DNA from: an uncultured Clostridia bacterium
GTDB lineage: Bacteria; Bacillota; Clostridia; Oscillospirales; CAG-272
Direction of reading: 5' to 3'
DNA length: 64,000 bases
NCBI GenBank assembly: GCA_944381115.1
Contig: CALWJV010000015.1
Coordinates: forward strand, 203,894-267,893
The position numbers were made by a program, and so were the translations under genes. Of this stretch, positions 51,917 to 61,129 are shown piece after piece; position 1 is the stretch's first letter; each line of letters starts with the position of its first letter. The notes below the pieces were generated by a model that was not told the DNA's origin, did no database searches, and saw only the letters and a program-made list of their open reading frames with translations.

Positions 51917-52927
51917 ATGCATAAAAACTTGCAGTGCAGTCCGCCTGAACTGCTGATAAGTTATTCAGAATACATAAGGATAATTAGAAATAGGTCGGAG
52001 CGAACGGTAGAACAGTATCAAAACGATTTGATACTTTTTCTGTGCTATGTAAAAGCAAGACTTGAGGGGCTATCTACAGAGCCGAGCGATTATGTAAAAA
52101 TAGATATTTCCGGTATAGATGAAGAGTTTCTTAAAAGAATAAAACCTGCACATATATATGGTTTTCTGACATATGCCGCAAATAAAAGAGGAAATAAAAC
52201 CGGCGCAAGAGCCAGAAAACTTACTGCAATAAAATCTTTTTTTAAATACTTGACAGTAGTTGTAAAAGTTATTGATGACAATCCAGCTAAAGATATTGAT
52301 GCTCCGTTTGCACGTGCATCACTTCCTAAATTTTTATCTTTGGAAGAGTCGCTGGACCTTCTTCGCGCGGTAAAGAATGATACGGTTTCAAAGACAGTAG
52401 AAAGAGATTTTGCTATTTTAACGCTATTTTTAAACTGCGGTATGCGTCTTTCAGAACTTGTTGGGCTTGACCTAACGGATTTTGATCGGGATTTTACTTC
52501 TGTAAGAGTTCTTGGAAAAGGTTCAAAAGAGCGGATAATATATCTTAATAACGCATGTAAAGAAGCGGTATTGGGATATCTGTCTGAAAGAAATAAAGAC
52601 ACAAAAATAAAGGATAAAAATGCATTATTCATAAGTTCGCGTCAGCATAACAGGATCAGCAAAAAAACAGTGCAATGGTTGGTAAAAAAATATTTAAATG
52701 CAGCGGGACTTGAGAATAAGCATTATTCCACACATAAACTCCGTCATACAGCGGCAACGCTTATGTACAGGACCGGAAAAGTAGATGTCAGAGTTTTAAA
52801 GGATATTCTCGGGCATGAGCAACTTAATACAACCCAGATTTATACACACGTAAGCGATGAAAGTATGAAAAATGCAATGATGGAAAACCCTCTTTCCGAC
52901 ATAAGTATAGAAAAAGGAAACATATAA
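51917..52927 (+). CDS. xerC: Xer-type tyrosine recombinase
   Basis: A 336-residue tyrosine recombinase of the XerC/XerD type, which resolves chromosome dimers. All catalytic residues are present: R177 (CGMRLSEL), K201 (GKGSKE), H273/R276 (HKLRH), H300 (LGHEQL) and nucleophile Y309. The N-terminal SAM-like domain is about 30 residues longer than usual. ATG 51917 is 9 bases after AAAAGGGG; the ATG at 51908 abuts the ribosome site. It has no integrase neighbours or attachment repeats, so it looks like a housekeeping recombinase; XerC versus XerD cannot be told from sequence alone. Confidence 0.9.
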   Translation: MHKNLQCSPPELLISYSEYIRIIRNRSERTVEQYQNDLILFLCYVKARLEGLSTEPSDYVKIDISGIDEEFLKRIKPAHIYGFLTYAANKRGNKTGARARKLTAIKSFFKYLTVVVKVIDDNPAKDIDAPFARASLPKFLSLEESLDLLRAVKNDTVSKTVERDFAILTLFLNCGMRLSELVGLDLTDFDRDFTSVRVLGKGSKERIIYLNNACKEAVLGYLSERNKDTKIKDKNALFISSRQHNRISKKTVQWLVKKYLNAAGLENKHYSTHKLRHTAATLMYRTGKVDVRVLKDILGHEQLNTTQIYTHVSDESMKNAMMENPLSDISIEKGNI

Positions 52928-52944
52928 ATTGTGATTAATTTAAT

Positions 52945-52971
52945 AAACGCCCCGACAATGTCGGGGCGTTT
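52945..52971 (+). terminator. GC-rich terminator after the Xer gene
   Basis: AAACGCCCCGAC / GTCGGGGCGTTT, a perfect 12-base stem with a 3-base loop; only a short T-run follows. Confidence 0.75.
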
Positions 52972-53046
52972 ATGATATTTGAACATTTCGACAAAAAAAT
53001 AATGGAACTACCAAAAATTTTAAAAAAGTTGAAAAAGGAGAAAAAA

Positions 53047-54051
53047 ATGAATTTTGAAGGAATGTCCGGATTATTTGCACCTAAGATAAGTTCAAAAATC
53101 ATATCTGCCCTTATAGCGTTGTGTTTGGTGAGCGGAGGGGTTAAAGGTTTTGAATTTATAAACGAAAAACCGTCAGATAAAACAGATGACGGTACCGTTA
53201 CAGACGGTACGCTACAAACAGAAGGAGACGTTACAGAAGAAAAAAAGGAAAACTTCTTTTCATCAGACGGGGCAGTTACTGTTTCGGAAGAAGTAAGTGC
53301 CGGAGCAGTTTTGGTTTGCGACATGAATAAATTGAATATAATTGCTCAAAAAGAAAAAGAAAAAGTAATAAATTGTGGAGATGCTTCGGTTTTTGCCACT
53401 GCTTTAATTGTTTCAAGAGCCATTGACAGCGGTAAGATCAGTGAAACAGATTATGCAGTCTGTCCTGCGTCTGCTCAGAAAAAGCCAAACTACTCACTTT
53501 CTTCTGAGGTGCTTTCCGCAGGGAAAAAAATGATGATTAAAGATATACTCCGGTGTATGATCTATCAAAAGGGCTCGTCATTTGCATATACTCTTGCCGT
53601 TCACGTGAGCGGAAGCGAAGAAAGTTTCGTTTCAGAGATGAACAATCTTGCGGGTGAATTGAAACTTACAAACACTGCATTTACAAATGTATGCGGAAGC
53701 GATGACGGGGTGGCGAAAACCACTGCATGTGATCTTGCGGTTTTGGTCAGGTATTTTTTGAATGATGAAAGGTTAAAGGAAATGTTTTCTTCTTCGGAAA
53801 AACTCACCGTACAAAATAGTAATAATCAAAGCAGTGTGTACTTGACAGTTGCTAACGATTTTTTTGTTACATGTTGTACTGAAAGTCAAGCAAAAGTTGA
53901 TGGTATCGAAGGGGGGAAAACGGGATTTTCGGGAGATGAAAAATGGTCTGTTATACTTTTTTCAAAGGAGGGAACTGAATATTTGATCATAACTCTCGGA
54001 AGTAATTCACCTCTATCCGAAACACTAAAACTTTTCACGTTATATACATAG
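53047..54051 (+). CDS. Degenerate D,D-carboxypeptidase (S11) homologue
   Basis: A 334-residue membrane-anchored protein: helix at about 17-36, a Thr/Asp/Glu linker (40-80), then an S11-type domain. Compared with the intact enzyme at 11893, SITK has become SVFA (S114 kept, lysine now A117) and SAN has become KGS (175-177). Only KTG (291-293) survives. A beta-lactamase-type reaction therefore looks impossible or strongly impaired; a binding or regulatory role at the cell wall is inferred. ATG 53047 lies after AAAAAGGAG; the frame opens farther upstream at 52972, right at the terminator, but without a ribosome site. Confidence 0.82.
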   Translation: MNFEGMSGLFAPKISSKIISALIALCLVSGGVKGFEFINEKPSDKTDDGTVTDGTLQTEGDVTEEKKENFFSSDGAVTVSEEVSAGAVLVCDMNKLNIIAQKEKEKVINCGDASVFATALIVSRAIDSGKISETDYAVCPASAQKKPNYSLSSEVLSAGKKMMIKDILRCMIYQKGSSFAYTLAVHVSGSEESFVSEMNNLAGELKLTNTAFTNVCGSDDGVAKTTACDLAVLVRYFLNDERLKEMFSSSEKLTVQNSNNQSSVYLTVANDFFVTCCTESQAKVDGIEGGKTGFSGDEKWSVILFSKEGTEYLIITLGSNSPLSETLKLFTLYT

Positions 54052-54120
54052 AACGAAAATAGAATAATACTGTTTTTTGTTTGAAGTTGTTATTACGCTG
54101 TATAACAGACAATTAAATAT

Positions 54121-55683
54121 TTATGCAGCAAGAGATCCCTTTGAAACGGTAGATTTTAAAGGGATACTTTCTTTTTTACGACTTTTTAATGCACCTGTAA
54201 ACTTTAAAAGCAAAAAGTAGTAAATTACCGAAACGATTATTCCGAATATAATGTTTTCGCTTAAAGCAGTAAGCCCTATTTTATTGAGGATAAAAGACGT
54301 AGAGGAAGTAAGCCAAACGGTTATTATCGCCGATAAAGTTGGAAGTACGATGCTGTTAAAAAGATTTATTGGAAATCCGCTTTTGAACATAAGCATTCCG
54401 AAACTGCATACACAGTTAAGACATTCACATATGTAAATTGAGGCAACAAATCCGTAAATTCCGAATTTAGGAATAAGAATAATCGCAAAAAGTACACTGA
54501 GGGCGGCATCAAAAATGTTAACTTTCATTACGTAATTTTGCATGTCAAGCCCTTTCAGCATTCCGTCTGAAATGTGATCGAGGTACATAAAGATCACAAG
54601 AGGTGCCATAATGCGTAAAAATTGTCCTGCATCGGCATTTTTGTATACAGTAATGCCGAGTGTATCGGAAAAATAACGTATTATTGCTGTACAACCTATG
54701 CCGTAAATAAGTGCAAGCGAAACACCTTTTGAAATGGTTTCGTTTATGCTTTTTTTACTTTCTCCGGACGAAACACGTGCAGAAAGTTCGGCAATGGTAA
54801 CAGAAGCAAAGGCAGAAAGAAGTGCCATAGGGTAGAGGAGAATGGGTAAAGCCATACCTGAAACTATCCCGTATTTTGCAAGAGCCGTATCTATGTCTGC
54901 TCCCGATGCGCGGAGTCCAATGGGGATCAGTATATGCTCGGAAGTTGTAAGGCCGGAGCGTATAAGTGAACTGATTGCAACTGGAAAGGTAATGCTGATG
55001 AAGCGGGTCCTTAGTGTTTTTGAATGTTTACTTACATGTTCAAAGCGTCTAATATCGAAAATATAAAGAATAAAAAGTGTAAAACATGAGAGTGCTTCGG
55101 AGGAAGCATTGCAGATAACAAGCGCAAGACAAACGCTTTCCGTATTTGTGATATCCACAATATTCAATGCATATAGTGTGGCACCTATGCGTACAAACTG
55201 CTCGGTAAGATTAACAAAAGCGCTTTTTCCGATACGTTTTACTCCATGGAAATAGCCGTGAAAGGCGTTGGAAAGAGCAATAAATGGCAGAGCGACTGCA
55301 AGTGCGCGAAGACATGATATGGTGCGATTGTCCCGCAAGACTGAGCCGCCTAAAAACGGGGCACCGAAATAAAAAATAAGACTTACGGCAATACCTGCTT
55401 TAAGGCAGTACGAAGCACTTTCCCTGATGCCGCAGCGAATATCTTGAAATCTGCCTGCACCGTAACTTTCTGATGTTATTCTTAAGGCGCCGAGGTTAAC
55501 ACCTGCGGCAGCGGCGGTGACCGCAAAGCCGTAAACAGACATAATTTGCGTGTACAGTCCCATTACCGATGCGCCGGCTTTAGCAGCAAGGCGTGCTGAG
55601 AAGAAAACGCCTGCAGTGCGCAAAATAAGCATTGTGACGGTTAGCATAATTCCGTCTTTTATAAAATCCTTTGTTGAACGCAA
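54121..55683 (-). CDS. SpoVB-like polysaccharide/lipid flippase (MOP superfamily)
   Basis: A 520-residue protein with about 14 membrane helices, of the MATE/PST-type flippase superfamily and close in style to SpoVB of spore cortex synthesis. The N-terminus STKDFIKDGIMLTVTMLILRT and GLYTQIMS block fit SpoVB. It probably moves an undecaprenyl-linked sugar across the membrane. The start is TTG 55683 behind a distant GAAAGGA; an ATG at residue 12 is an alternative. It follows the DUF4830 gene. Confidence 0.83.
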   Translation of the reverse strand: MRSTKDFIKDGIMLTVTMLILRTAGVFFSARLAAKAGASVMGLYTQIMSVYGFAVTAAAAGVNLGALRITSESYGAGRFQDIRCGIRESASYCLKAGIAVSLIFYFGAPFLGGSVLRDNRTISCLRALAVALPFIALSNAFHGYFHGVKRIGKSAFVNLTEQFVRIGATLYALNIVDITNTESVCLALVICNASSEALSCFTLFILYIFDIRRFEHVSKHSKTLRTRFISITFPVAISSLIRSGLTTSEHILIPIGLRASGADIDTALAKYGIVSGMALPILLYPMALLSAFASVTIAELSARVSSGESKKSINETISKGVSLALIYGIGCTAIIRYFSDTLGITVYKNADAGQFLRIMAPLVIFMYLDHISDGMLKGLDMQNYVMKVNIFDAALSVLFAIILIPKFGIYGFVASIYICECLNCVCSFGMLMFKSGFPINLFNSIVLPTLSAIITVWLTSSTSFILNKIGLTALSENIIFGIIVSVIYYFLLLKFTGALKSRKKESIPLKSTVSKGSLAA

Positions 55684-55817
55684 GGAGAAAATTCATTCCT
55701 TTCAAATAGGAGATAAAAAGAGATGTACTTTTCAGATTCTACCGACCATAGACAATAAAATTTTTAAGACTTAAAATGTTAAAGATATATAAAAATTAAC
55801 ACTTGATAAGTGAAAAA

Positions 55818-56303
55818 TCAGAGATGTGTGTTTTTTGAGAAGCCGTGAATAAAGCCGTCTTTAGCTTCTGTACAGATGTCTCCGCCGATAACTTTTCCTC
55901 TGTATATAAGAATATTCGCAAAAACTTTACCGTCATAATCAGGATAATTCGTTACGGCATACGTATATCTGGTTACGGTCTTTTTCTTGTAGCGGGAAAG
56001 ATCAAGACCCTGAAGTTTTTGAAGTTCATTGTATCCGATAAAAACGGAATCAAATTCTGACGGGATCGTAACAGTAACCTCTTCAAGCGGTTCAGCGGTT
56101 ACCTCCCAACCGAATTTTTTTAAAAATTCAACTCTGCCTTCGTTGTCTTTAGCACCTGTGTAAACGACGCTTCCGTCATCTGCAAAAACAGTTGCGGTGT
56201 CATAACTCGGTATAAGGATTAAGAGAGTGCAGACTATTGTAAGTGATACCAGAACTAATGCGACAAGTTTAATACTCGATGCCTTCACGGAATAAATAAA
56301 CAT
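55818..56303 (-). CDS. DUF4830 membrane-anchored protein
   Basis: A 161-residue protein with one N-terminal membrane helix (about 11-31) and an extracytoplasmic DUF4830 domain, recognised from RVEFLKKFGWEV, VTIPSEFD and the later YTYAVTNYP. The function of the family is unknown. AAAAGGAG precedes the ATG. It is 134 bases upstream of the SpoVB-like gene and may share its transcript. Confidence 0.82.
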   Translation of the reverse strand: MFIYSVKASSIKLVALVLVSLTIVCTLLILIPSYDTATVFADDGSVVYTGAKDNEGRVEFLKKFGWEVTAEPLEEVTVTIPSEFDSVFIGYNELQKLQGLDLSRYKKKTVTRYTYAVTNYPDYDGKVFANILIYRGKVIGGDICTEAKDGFIHGFSKNTHL

Positions 56304-56499
56304 TGGTTTTCTCCTTTTAGTTTTAATTTTACGGGTATTTTTCCCATGTAAAAAATAATATGAAAGGGAAAGATAAAATATTACATTAAACAGAAAGCGT
56401 TTTAAATGTAATTAAAAAAAGTTGTGAAGATCGCAAAAAAAAATGGTTAAACGTATTTGGTAAAAAACAAAGATGCTGTAAAAAATTCTGATTTTTCCG

Positions 56500-56536
56500 C
56501 AAAAAAAATGCCTTTTTTGAAGAAAGGCATCTTTTT
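56500..56536. terminator. Terminator of the GH127 gene
   Basis: GATGCCTTTC-ttcaa-AAAAGGCATTTTTTTT on the minus strand. It is symmetrical enough to work on both strands. Confidence 0.88.
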
Positions 56537-56545
56537 ATTATATTT

Positions 56546-58843
56546 TTATATATTTTTAAATGAAAAGATCTGTTTCGGCATAAATGAGGGAGTTTCAAAA
56601 GGTAAAAATTTTGTATTTGCCGGAGTATTAGAGCCGGCAAGGGAGCGTCCGTGAGAATCAAAAATTTTAAACTTATTTTGCGCATAATGCTTAATGAGCC
56701 ATTTTTCACCGTTGTCGGAAAGAGTAACAGCATTTTTATCTTGGGTAATTGCAAGATATTTACCTTCATACGTTTTAATTTTGTAAATATTTTCTTTATC
56801 CGTTGATTCAAGTATAAAAATGGTATGCTCACTATCGCTTACTGAAAGCAGGTCGTTTTCATTAAAATATAAATAAAAATTCTTAGTTGTCCGGTCCCCG
56901 AAGTTAGGGGAGTCAATTGTAAGTGGCTTTGTGAGGTCAACAGACCAGTAGTTAACTGTCGGCATCCAGACCGTTACAAGGGAGTTTTCATCCCATGTTC
57001 TTCCCGCGGAAGCATAGTCGACCATATCAAACTGCTTTCCGTTTTCCTCTGTTACTTTGAAAGCATAGAAGTGGTTGAAATCAACATTTGAAGGTATGCA
57101 AGGAACACATCCTTCCTCATCCGGGGCAAATTTAACCGTTTCTTCAATATTTCCGATCCTAGAGTCTCTTGCAAGAGCGAGGGGACCGCGCTTAAGGGCA
57201 ACATGAAAGACAGTATTCGGGTCTGTGGGATCTTCAAGTGCATGTACAAGTTTACAGCGCGTATCAAATTTTAAGGTAATATAATCCTTTTTCTCCCATA
57301 TCTTTTTAAACTTTGCATAAGTTCCGGGAGTTACATTTTGAGAAACGCCGTTAAAGGAAACCAAATTTTTTTCTGACCATTCAGGTATACGTACCGAGAC
57401 AGTAAATTCTTCTTTAGGGTCATTTTCTATCTGAATATTGACTGTGCCGTCGGCAGGATAATCCGTTTCAACGGAAATAGTAATATCTTTTCCTGTGGGA
57501 GTTTTTGTTATAATTTTTCCTGTTTCAAAAAGGTTTATGACTATTCCGTCTTCGCTAAGCATTGCGGTACTTCTGCCTATGATTCCCGTTCCGGCTGAAC
57601 CTATGCATGCACAGCAACCGTAAAATGTTCCGTCTGACATGGTTTTTTGACCTCCTATACCCCTTAACCTTGTGTTGAAGAGGAGAGGGCTGTAACTGTC
57701 AAAAGGGAGCCCGCTGTTTCTTTTATCAAGTTCAAAGTTAATGGAACCGAGCAAGGCGTTGTAAGCAGATTTTTCGATTTCATCGGCAAAAACGGGGTTT
57801 CCCGTAATTGATAAAAGTTGGAAGCAGAGTTTCATCCATGTTACCGTTACACACGTTTCCTGAAAGGCACCGTTGTAATGTGTATTTGATTGAAGAACGG
57901 TACTGTTATCAAATAATTCATGAGTACAGCCTGAAGATCCGATAAGTGTTATATCGGATTTACGAATACGGTTTGCAAAATTAATAACTGAAATTTTCCA
58001 TTTGTCAATCCTTGTAACGCGGTAATATTCAAGAAGCCCTTCAAAGCAACTCATCATTTCGTACGCTTTGGTAACCGGGTACTGATAAGGATCGAGTTTA
58101 TCTTCATATGCAAGTTCAAAGATACTTACGGCAGGTTCGGTAAAGATACCTCCGCACTCTACAATATATGAAGCAAACTTTCTGTATCTTACATAACCCG
58201 TAATATTGTAAAGCCTTACAAACGGTTCAAGAATAGAAGAAGCACTAAGTCCCTTCCAATGGCTTGCACATTTGGTTATAAGTAGTTTCCCATCGCTTTC
58301 CTGTCCTATCAGATTTATTATGTAGTCAGCCTGACGGCACATGGATTCTATTATTTTTTGGGAAAGTTCTTCGCTTTTGCATATTTCAAGAAAGTATTGC
58401 ATGCCGAGAAGAACGTATTTTCTTGACCATAGATCCCAGCCGGAGAACTCTTTTTCAACGGAATAACTGGAGATTCTGCCGGCATCTCCGTGGGTAGTCA
58501 TCATGTCAATGACAGTTTCAGTAAGTATATCGTAAAGTTTTTTATTTTTTGTGTATGCGTATGTAAAGCATGCGCCTCTCATCATTTTGCCCCAGTATTC
58601 GCCCCTCCATCCTAAATCAGCATCATCTGCCTTAGGTGTTGTATTACGGAACTGAGTTACAAATTTTTTCCACAGATCAGGATCTAAAAGTTGGTTTTCT
58701 TCAACAAAGCGAATTGCATAATTTAAATTTCCTTTTAAAGAAACTGCACCTTCATCCATATTGAATAATTCATCAGTATCAAGTCTGTTTCTGTAGATAG
58801 GGTGTCCTTTATAAAGTTCTTTGATAGTTGAATTTTTTTTCAT
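56546..58843 (-). CDS. GH127-type beta-L-arabinofuranosidase-like enzyme with C-terminal beta-trefoil-like domain
   Basis: A 765-residue DUF1680/GH127 protein. An (alpha/alpha)6 barrel carries E329 and C331 (QETC) and C410-C411 (GCC). These match in order and spacing the glutamate and three cysteines that bind zinc and supply the Cys nucleophile in the Bifidobacterium enzyme. Beta-sandwich domains follow. The last ~115 residues (about 650-765) look like a beta-trefoil or fascin-like sugar-binding module. No signal peptide, so cytoplasmic. It follows the uronate-type dehydrogenase gene across a strong hairpin, which suggests pectin or glucuronoarabinan use; the exact sugar is uncertain. Confidence 0.85.
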   Translation of the reverse strand: MKKNSTIKELYKGHPIYRNRLDTDELFNMDEGAVSLKGNLNYAIRFVEENQLLDPDLWKKFVTQFRNTTPKADDADLGWRGEYWGKMMRGACFTYAYTKNKKLYDILTETVIDMMTTHGDAGRISSYSVEKEFSGWDLWSRKYVLLGMQYFLEICKSEELSQKIIESMCRQADYIINLIGQESDGKLLITKCASHWKGLSASSILEPFVRLYNITGYVRYRKFASYIVECGGIFTEPAVSIFELAYEDKLDPYQYPVTKAYEMMSCFEGLLEYYRVTRIDKWKISVINFANRIRKSDITLIGSSGCTHELFDNSTVLQSNTHYNGAFQETCVTVTWMKLCFQLLSITGNPVFADEIEKSAYNALLGSINFELDKRNSGLPFDSYSPLLFNTRLRGIGGQKTMSDGTFYGCCACIGSAGTGIIGRSTAMLSEDGIVINLFETGKIITKTPTGKDITISVETDYPADGTVNIQIENDPKEEFTVSVRIPEWSEKNLVSFNGVSQNVTPGTYAKFKKIWEKKDYITLKFDTRCKLVHALEDPTDPNTVFHVALKRGPLALARDSRIGNIEETVKFAPDEEGCVPCIPSNVDFNHFYAFKVTEENGKQFDMVDYASAGRTWDENSLVTVWMPTVNYWSVDLTKPLTIDSPNFGDRTTKNFYLYFNENDLLSVSDSEHTIFILESTDKENIYKIKTYEGKYLAITQDKNAVTLSDNGEKWLIKHYAQNKFKIFDSHGRSLAGSNTPANTKFLPFETPSFMPKQIFSFKNI

Positions 58844-58902
58844 GATAAGACTCCGTATATTAAATAAAGATAACTATGTATATCAAAAAATTTACTGTGC
58901 AT

Positions 58903-58953
58903 AAAACAAGCGTGAATTTTCGGTATTTTAACTGAAATTTCACGCTTGTTTTT
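58903..58953. terminator. Strong stem-loop between the SDR and GH127 genes
   Basis: AAACAAGCGTGAA / TTCACGCTTGTTT (13 pairs), with four more after one mismatch. On the minus strand TTTTATG follows. It would reduce read-through from the dehydrogenase gene into GH127. Confidence 0.75.
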
Positions 58954-58960
58954 AGGATGA

Positions 58961-59821
58961 TTAAACCCCTGAATAAGCAGAGAATCCGCCGTCAACCGGG
59001 ACAACTATTCCGTTAACAAATCCTGATGCTTTTGAATCACATAGCCAAAGCAAGGTTCCGAGGAGTTCGTCAGCCTCGCCAAAACGGCCCATAGGAGTTG
59101 CATTAAGAATTTTCTCACTTCTGGGAGTAAGAGATCCGTCAGGGTTCATAAGAAGATTTTTGTTCTGGTTGGTTACAAAGAACCCTGGGGCAATCGCATT
59201 GCATCTAATGCCGACCTTTGCAAAATGAACTGCAAGCCATGCAGTAAGGTTTGAAACCGCTGCCTTAGCACCTGAGTATGCGGGGATCTTAGTAAGCGGT
59301 CGAAATGCATTCATTGAGGAGATATTGATGATAAGAGGATTTTCGCGTTTTGCCATATCTCTTGCAAAAACCTGCGTGGGGAGAAGAGTACCTAAGAAAT
59401 TAAGATTAAAAACAAATTCAATACCCTTTGGGTCAAGGTCAAAGAAAGTGGTTATGTCTTTTGTAGCCTCTTCATCAAGATCTTCGGGGAAAAGGTATTC
59501 CTTAGTTGTGGTACCTTTGGGATTATTTCCGCCTGCTCCGTTAATGAGAATGTCACAAGGTCCGAAATCTGAATTAATGGATTTTTTTGCCTCTGTCAGA
59601 GATTGACGGTCAAGAACATTACAACCGTAGGCCTTTGCAATTTTACCGTTTTTACGTATTTTTTCGGCAACAGCATCCGCAGCATCAAAACGGAGATCAA
59701 GAAGTGCTATTTTTGCACCTGTCTGCGCAAGAGCCTCGGCAAAAGAAGAGCAGAGCACCCCGCCTGCACCTGTAATTACCACGGTTTTTCCTGATAGATC
59801 GATTTGGAACGGAATTTTCAT
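58961..59821 (-). CDS. SDR oxidoreductase, D-mannonate oxidoreductase (UxuB/YjmF) type
   Basis: A 286-residue short-chain dehydrogenase. NAD(P) motif is TGAGGVLCSS, the active site is NISSMNAF...YSGAK (S, Y, K), and NLNFLGTLLPTQVF is typical of fructuronate/mannonate reductases of Bacillus YjmF type. It would link fructuronate and mannonate in glucuronate breakdown. AAGGAG precedes the ATG. UxuA and UxaC are not in the window. Confidence 0.82.
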   Translation of the reverse strand: MKIPFQIDLSGKTVVITGAGGVLCSSFAEALAQTGAKIALLDLRFDAADAVAEKIRKNGKIAKAYGCNVLDRQSLTEAKKSINSDFGPCDILINGAGGNNPKGTTTKEYLFPEDLDEEATKDITTFFDLDPKGIEFVFNLNFLGTLLPTQVFARDMAKRENPLIINISSMNAFRPLTKIPAYSGAKAAVSNLTAWLAVHFAKVGIRCNAIAPGFFVTNQNKNLLMNPDGSLTPRSEKILNATPMGRFGEADELLGTLLWLCDSKASGFVNGIVVPVDGGFSAYSGV

Positions 59822-59888
59822 TTTATTTTCTCCTTGATATTTAAATATTAATTTTTAAAAATTAAATAATTGCCCGTTTATTTTAATA

Positions 59889-60290
59889 TTATTTGCAGTC
59901 AGGACAAAGACCGTAAAACATTATTTGATGCTCGGTAAGAGCAAAACCTGTGAGGTCGGCGACATTTTTTTCGAGCTTGTCGGTAAATTTGTAAGGAAGA
60001 TCAACTATTTTTCCGCAAACGGTGCAAAAAACACGATGGACGGAGCGAATAGAATTATCATGGCTTGCGTAACGGTAACGGGTTTTTGAGGTTGCGCCGT
60101 TTATACATTTGACAAGTATTCCTTCGGATTCAAGACGTTTTACGGCACGGTATACGGTGGCAATTCCCATATTGTTTCCGCTTTCTTTAAGCATTTCGGC
60201 AATTTCCGCAACGGTCAATTCTTTTTCACGATTTGCCTCAAAAAAACGGCGAAATGCCTGTTTTTGCTTTGTCAGTCTTTCAGATGACAT
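59889..60290 (-). CDS. Fur-family repressor (PerR-like)
   Basis: A 133-residue metalloregulator: winged helix (NMGIATVYRAVKRLESEG) and dimerisation domain with the structural zinc pair C-T-V-C and C-P-D-C. ATG 60290 is 4 bases after GGAGGG; the upstream frame is rejected. The subfamily cannot be fixed from residues alone, but a near-perfect Per box 86 bases upstream suggests PerR with self-repression. It would sense peroxide or metal and control oxidative-stress genes in an anaerobe. Confidence 0.85.
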   Translation of the reverse strand: MSSERLTKQKQAFRRFFEANREKELTVAEIAEMLKESGNNMGIATVYRAVKRLESEGILVKCINGATSKTRYRYASHDNSIRSVHRVFCTVCGKIVDLPYKFTDKLEKNVADLTGFALTEHQIMFYGLCPDCK

Positions 60291-60375
60291 TTTACCCTCC
60301 GTTCTGCCGGTATAATATTGGCAAGGATGCAAAAAAATTATATTTAAATAAAATTTACTTTTATAAACAACTGCT

Positions 60376-60390
60376 TGATAATAATTATAA
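60376..60390 (-). promoter_or_regulatory. Predicted Per box overlapping the fur-family promoter
   Basis: On the minus strand TTATAATTATTATCA matches the PerR operator TTATAATNATTATAA at all but one position. It contains a TATAAT that can serve as the -10; no good -35 is seen. Chance is not negligible in AT-rich DNA. Confidence 0.55.
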
Positions 60391-60465
60391 CATTGTAATA
60401 TTTAAAGTAACAGTAATATATTGTTAATTTTTTAACTTAATCAATGTTTATTTAAAAACATAAAA

Positions 60466-61125
60466 TCATTTAATAAGAGAAAGAATGTTTTTTAATGCTT
60501 CCGGTGTATCGATGAGATATTCCGCCCCGTTTTCAATGAGTACCTCACGGGATCGGTATCCCCATGTTACACCGACAGCATGTGTACCGCTGTTTTTGGC
60601 TGTGATCATGTCTATGTGTGAATCTCCTACAAACGCTGTGTGGTCTGATTTTACACCAATGACATCAAGTATATATTTTACGGCATCCGGGTTAGGTTTT
60701 GTAGGGAAACGTCCCTGTCCCATAACAACGGAAAATTTTATATCCGGCAAAAGTTTTCTGATGATGGTTTTTACAAACTCATCCTGCTTGTTTGATAAAA
60801 CAGCAATTTTAATGCCTTCTTTATTAAAATAAGAAAGCGATTCTTTTATACCGGGGTAAAGACAAGTTTTGTCTGCGTAGCATTTGGCATAATAACCTTC
60901 GTAAATTTTTAAAGCCCGGGTAATTAGTTCATCATCTTTTTTTGCGATTTCCGGAAGACTTCTGCGTATAAGTTCCCTTGCTCCGTAGTTTATGTTTGCC
61001 GTTACTTGTTTTCTTGTGAGAGTTGGGAATGAGAATTCCTTAAGCATGGAATTTACTCCGTTTCCGATATCGTCAATTGTGTCTGCAATTGTTCCGTCAA
61101 GATCAAAAATTATAGCCTGAATCAT
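60466..61125 (-). CDS. HAD-family phosphatase (phosphoglycolate phosphatase-like)
   Basis: A 219-residue HAD hydrolase with nucleophile motif FDLDGT (Asp nucleophile), motif II VLSNKQ and motif IV GDSHIDMITAKN, plus an alpha-helical cap, as in Gph/PpaX. It probably dephosphorylates phosphoglycolate or a similar small phosphate. ATG 61125 has AAGGA 8 bases upstream, and only 4 bases separate it from the addA stop, so the two are co-transcribed. Confidence 0.88.
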   Translation of the reverse strand: MIQAIIFDLDGTIADTIDDIGNGVNSMLKEFSFPTLTRKQVTANINYGARELIRRSLPEIAKKDDELITRALKIYEGYYAKCYADKTCLYPGIKESLSYFNKEGIKIAVLSNKQDEFVKTIIRKLLPDIKFSVVMGQGRFPTKPNPDAVKYILDVIGVKSDHTAFVGDSHIDMITAKNSGTHAVGVTWGYRSREVLIENGAEYLIDTPEALKNILSLIK

Positions 61126-61129
61126 GGTA

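Noticed and set aside
52090..52632. A 180-codon minus-strand frame opposite the Xer gene
   Set aside because: It is antisense to all the catalytic blocks of a complete recombinase and has no ribosome site.
51917..52971. Xer recombinase as the integrase of a mobile element
   Set aside because: No attachment repeats, excisionase, phage or plasmid genes nearby, and the flanking genes are chromosomal.
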